7,575 nucleotides of DNA from Bacillota bacterium. GTDB lineage: Bacteria; Bacillota; Clostridia; Lachnospirales; Lachnospiraceae. The stretch lies in assembly GCA_023398855.1 (NCBI GenBank), contig JAEWRS010000122.1:1-7575 (forward strand), read 5' to 3'. The notes below the pieces were generated by a model that worked only from the letters and a program-made list of their open reading frames with translations, had not been told where the DNA came from and ran no database searches. A program made the position numbers and the translations under genes. This document shows, piece after piece, positions 6,029 to 7,575 of this stretch. Position 1 is the first letter of the stretch; the number at the start of each line of letters is the position of its first letter.

Positions 6029-7129
6029 ATGGCAAAGAGAATTGAAAATACAACTCCAAAGCAGGATGGATATCGTATGCCTGCTGAGTTTGAAGAACAG
6101 GAACAGATTTGGATGCTATGGCCGGAAAGGCCGGATAACTGGAGAAACGGTGCAAAGCCTGCGCAGGCAGTATTTGCCCAGGTTGCAAAGGCAATCCTTC
6201 CGTTTGAACCAGTAACCGTATGTGTTTCACCGGCACAGTACCAAAATTGCCGTGCTCATCTTCCTGCTGAAATAAGGGTGGTTGAGATCACCAGCAATGA
6301 TTCATGGATCCGTGATTGCGGACCTACCTTTGTTATCAATGATAAGGGCGGGATCAGAGGCTGTGACTGGACCTTTAATGCGTGGGGCGGCCTGGTTGAC
6401 GGACTTTACTTCCCATGGGATCAGGATGATCTTGTGGCTCAAAAAGTATGTGAGATCGAAGGCATTGATTCCTACCGGACGGAAGGCTTTGTTCTGGAAG
6501 GAGGTTCCTTCCATGTAGATGGAGAGGGAACCGTGATCACCACGGAAATGTGCCTGTTAAGTGAAGGAAGAAATCCTCATATGACAAAGGAAGAGATTGA
6601 AGAGATGCTGGATGAATACTTAAACTGTCAGAAGGTCATCTGGATTAAGGATGGTATTGATCCAAATGAAACCAACGGGCATGTTGACGATGTAGCCCAG
6701 TATGTCAGACCAGGAGAAGTTGCCTGCATCTGGACGGAAGATGAGAACAATCCTTTTTACAGAGAAGCTCAGGAGGCTTATAAGACTTTATCAGAAGCAA
6801 CAGACGCAAAGGGCCGGAAGTTAAAGGTGCATAAACTCTGCCTGACAAATAACCCGGTACTGCTCCATGGTGCCGATGCAATTGATATGGTGGAAGGAAC
6901 TATTCCAAGAGAGGATGGAGAGGTTTCTATTGCTTCTTATATGAATTTTCTTGTGGTAAACGGGGGCGTGATCGTTCCTCAGTATGGTGATGAAAACGAT
7001 GCATTGGCTTTGCAGCAGATCCAGGAAATGTATCCGGACCGCAAAGTGGTTGGAGTACGCACCGAAGAGGTTGCTTTTGGAGGCGGCAATATTCACTGCA
7101 TTACCCAGCAGCAGCCAAAAGTAAAATAA
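6029..7129 (+). CDS. aguA: Agmatine deiminase
   Basis: It hydrolyses agmatine to N-carbamoylputrescine and ammonia, the first catabolic step. The 366-residue length is typical of the agmatine deiminase branch of the guanidino-group modifying enzymes. The residues expected from the Enterococcus faecalis enzyme are present at the same numbers: Asp96 in DSWIRDCGP (91-99), Glu157 in VLEGGS, His218 and Asp220 in NGHVDD (216-221), and the nucleophile Cys357 in GGGNIHCITQQQ (351-362). The N-terminal DGYRMPAEFEEQEQIWMLWP (13-32) is also characteristic. Nothing suggests an inactive copy. ATG at 6029 follows AGAAGGG (6015-6021) at 7 bases. It is the last gene of the operon and is followed by a strong terminator. 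There is no signal peptide, so it is cytosolic. Arginine deiminase and plant-type agmatine iminohydrolase are excluded by these motifs and the gene order. Confidence 0.97.
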   Translation: MAKRIENTTPKQDGYRMPAEFEEQEQIWMLWPERPDNWRNGAKPAQAVFAQVAKAILPFEPVTVCVSPAQYQNCRAHLPAEIRVVEITSNDSWIRDCGPTFVINDKGGIRGCDWTFNAWGGLVDGLYFPWDQDDLVAQKVCEIEGIDSYRTEGFVLEGGSFHVDGEGTVITTEMCLLSEGRNPHMTKEEIEEMLDEYLNCQKVIWIKDGIDPNETNGHVDDVAQYVRPGEVACIWTEDENNPFYREAQEAYKTLSEATDAKGRKLKVHKLCLTNNPVLLHGADAIDMVEGTIPREDGEVSIASYMNFLVVNGGVIVPQYGDENDALALQQIQEMYPDRKVVGVRTEEVAFGGGNIHCITQQQPKVK

Positions 7130-7162
7130 AGTATAATCATAAACATAAACATCCTCCAATGT

Positions 7163-7202
7163 ATCAAAGGGCTGTTGCACTTACCGCAACAGCCCTTTTG
7201 AT
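7163..7202 (+). terminator. Rho-independent terminator of the agu operon
   Basis: The arm 7163-7178 (ATCAAAGGGCTGTTGC) pairs with 7186-7202 (GCAACAGCCCTTTTGAT) through almost its whole length, with one extra T, around the loop ACTTACC. TTTT at 7196-7199 is in the descending arm. It starts 33 bases after the aguA stop. The next gene converges and stops at 7212, 10 bases beyond the hairpin, so the hairpin may end both transcripts, although its T-run on the - strand is weak. Confidence 0.88.
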
Positions 7203-7211
7203 CTGGAATAC

Positions 7212-7575
7212 TCAGTTTTCTTCTTCTGGTGGCTCAGGTGGAATAAAATTCTCAGGAATACCTGGATCCCTCATATCATACACCCGGTTATATTCCTTTG
7301 TCTCCTGGTTTTTCAGTGTCTCAGAGCGGCTTATAGACAGGAATTTGGTGAGTTCATAGCAATTCACCCAAATCTCATTGTTTCCTTCCTTTTGGGATTC
7401 ATCAAAAATGAGCTGAAGTCCAAAGTGAAGATGAGGCTCATTGATATTATTCGTATTCTCATTCCGGCTGTATCCGGTACGTCCCAGGTAACCGATCACA
7501 TCTCCGGCCGTGACAATGCTGCCCTGGCTTAATGATTTATGATAAGGATAATTTTTTCTTAAATGAGCGTAATAG
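7212..7575 (-). CDS. M23-family metallopeptidase, C-terminal part only
   Basis: The - strand frame is open from the window edge (base 7574) to TGA at 7214-7212 and encodes the last 120 residues. The visible part carries the end of a peptidase M23 (LytM-type) domain: YYAHL with its conserved His, then GDVIGYLGRTGYS, then NEPHLHFGLQL with the HxH zinc/catalytic motif. Such proteins cleave peptidoglycan cross-links or act as cell-wall hydrolase-like factors outside the membrane. The N-terminus, where a signal peptide or membrane anchor would be, is outside the window. About 70 residues follow the HLHFG motif, ending in a Pro/Glu-rich tail (PPEPPEEEN). An apparent GTG start at 7499 falls within the conserved GDVIGYLG segment and is not a real start. 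It converges on aguA and is unlikely to belong to the agmatine system. Confidence 0.9.
   Translation of the reverse strand, partial: YYAHLRKNYPYHKSLSQGSIVTAGDVIGYLGRTGYSRNENTNNINEPHLHFGLQLIFDESQKEGNNEIWVNCYELTKFLSISRSETLKNQETKEYNRVYDMRDPGIPENFIPPEPPEEEN

Noticed and set aside
7212..7499. A complete small gene starting with GTG at 7499
   Set aside because: The frame continues upstream to the window edge with M23 residues (YYAHL and GD before VIGYLG), so this is the end of a longer gene.
1..7575. tRNA or rRNA genes, CRISPR arrays, insertion sequences or phage genes
   Set aside because: No cloverleaf-like segment, regularly spaced repeats, transposase or integrase motifs, or terminal inverted repeats were seen.

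Overview
The window looks like a chromosomal segment of a low- to mid-GC Gram-positive bacterium. The evidence is purine-rich AGGAGG-type ribosome sites, AT-rich intergenic DNA, strong hairpin plus T-run terminators, and proteins typical of Firmicutes. A member of the Clostridia, possibly of the Lachnospiraceae, is my best guess, but this is an impression from sequence style and not a database result.

Layout. Bases 1-1205 hold the 3' part of a DUF1015-family gene on the + strand; its first residues lie before the window. It converges on a LuxR-type membrane regulator gene (1244-2260, - strand), and a single hairpin terminator serves both ends. A 369-base divergent control region (2261-2629) separates this regulator from a four-gene + strand operon: carbamate kinase (aguC, 2630-3574), putrescine carbamoyltransferase (aguB, 3609-4637), agmatine/putrescine antiporter (aguD, 4648-6006) and agmatine deiminase (aguA, 6029-7129). 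A strong hairpin terminator (7163-7202) ends the operon. The last stretch (7212-7575, - strand) is the C-terminal part of an M23-family metallopeptidase gene that runs off the window.

How it works together. The four operon genes encode the complete agmatine deiminase pathway. AguD imports agmatine in exchange for putrescine. AguA deiminates agmatine to N-carbamoylputrescine and ammonia. AguB phosphorolyses that to putrescine and carbamoyl phosphate. AguC uses carbamoyl phosphate to make ATP from ADP, releasing ammonia and CO2. The net yield is one ATP per agmatine plus ammonia that can buffer acid. The divergent regulator has about seven predicted membrane helices and a C-terminal LuxR helix-turn-helix. 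This is the architecture of AguR, the one-component agmatine-responsive activator known from Streptococcus mutans and Lactococcus lactis.

The pathway is known and is not a new system. The gene order C-B-D-A differs from the B-D-A-C order of the streptococcal and lactococcal operons. The most interesting unexplained material is the control region, which has a 20-bp palindrome, an 18-bp-pitch direct repeat, two related inverted repeats and a leader of roughly 160 bases. The pattern of acidic residues in the AguR membrane domain also deserves a second look.
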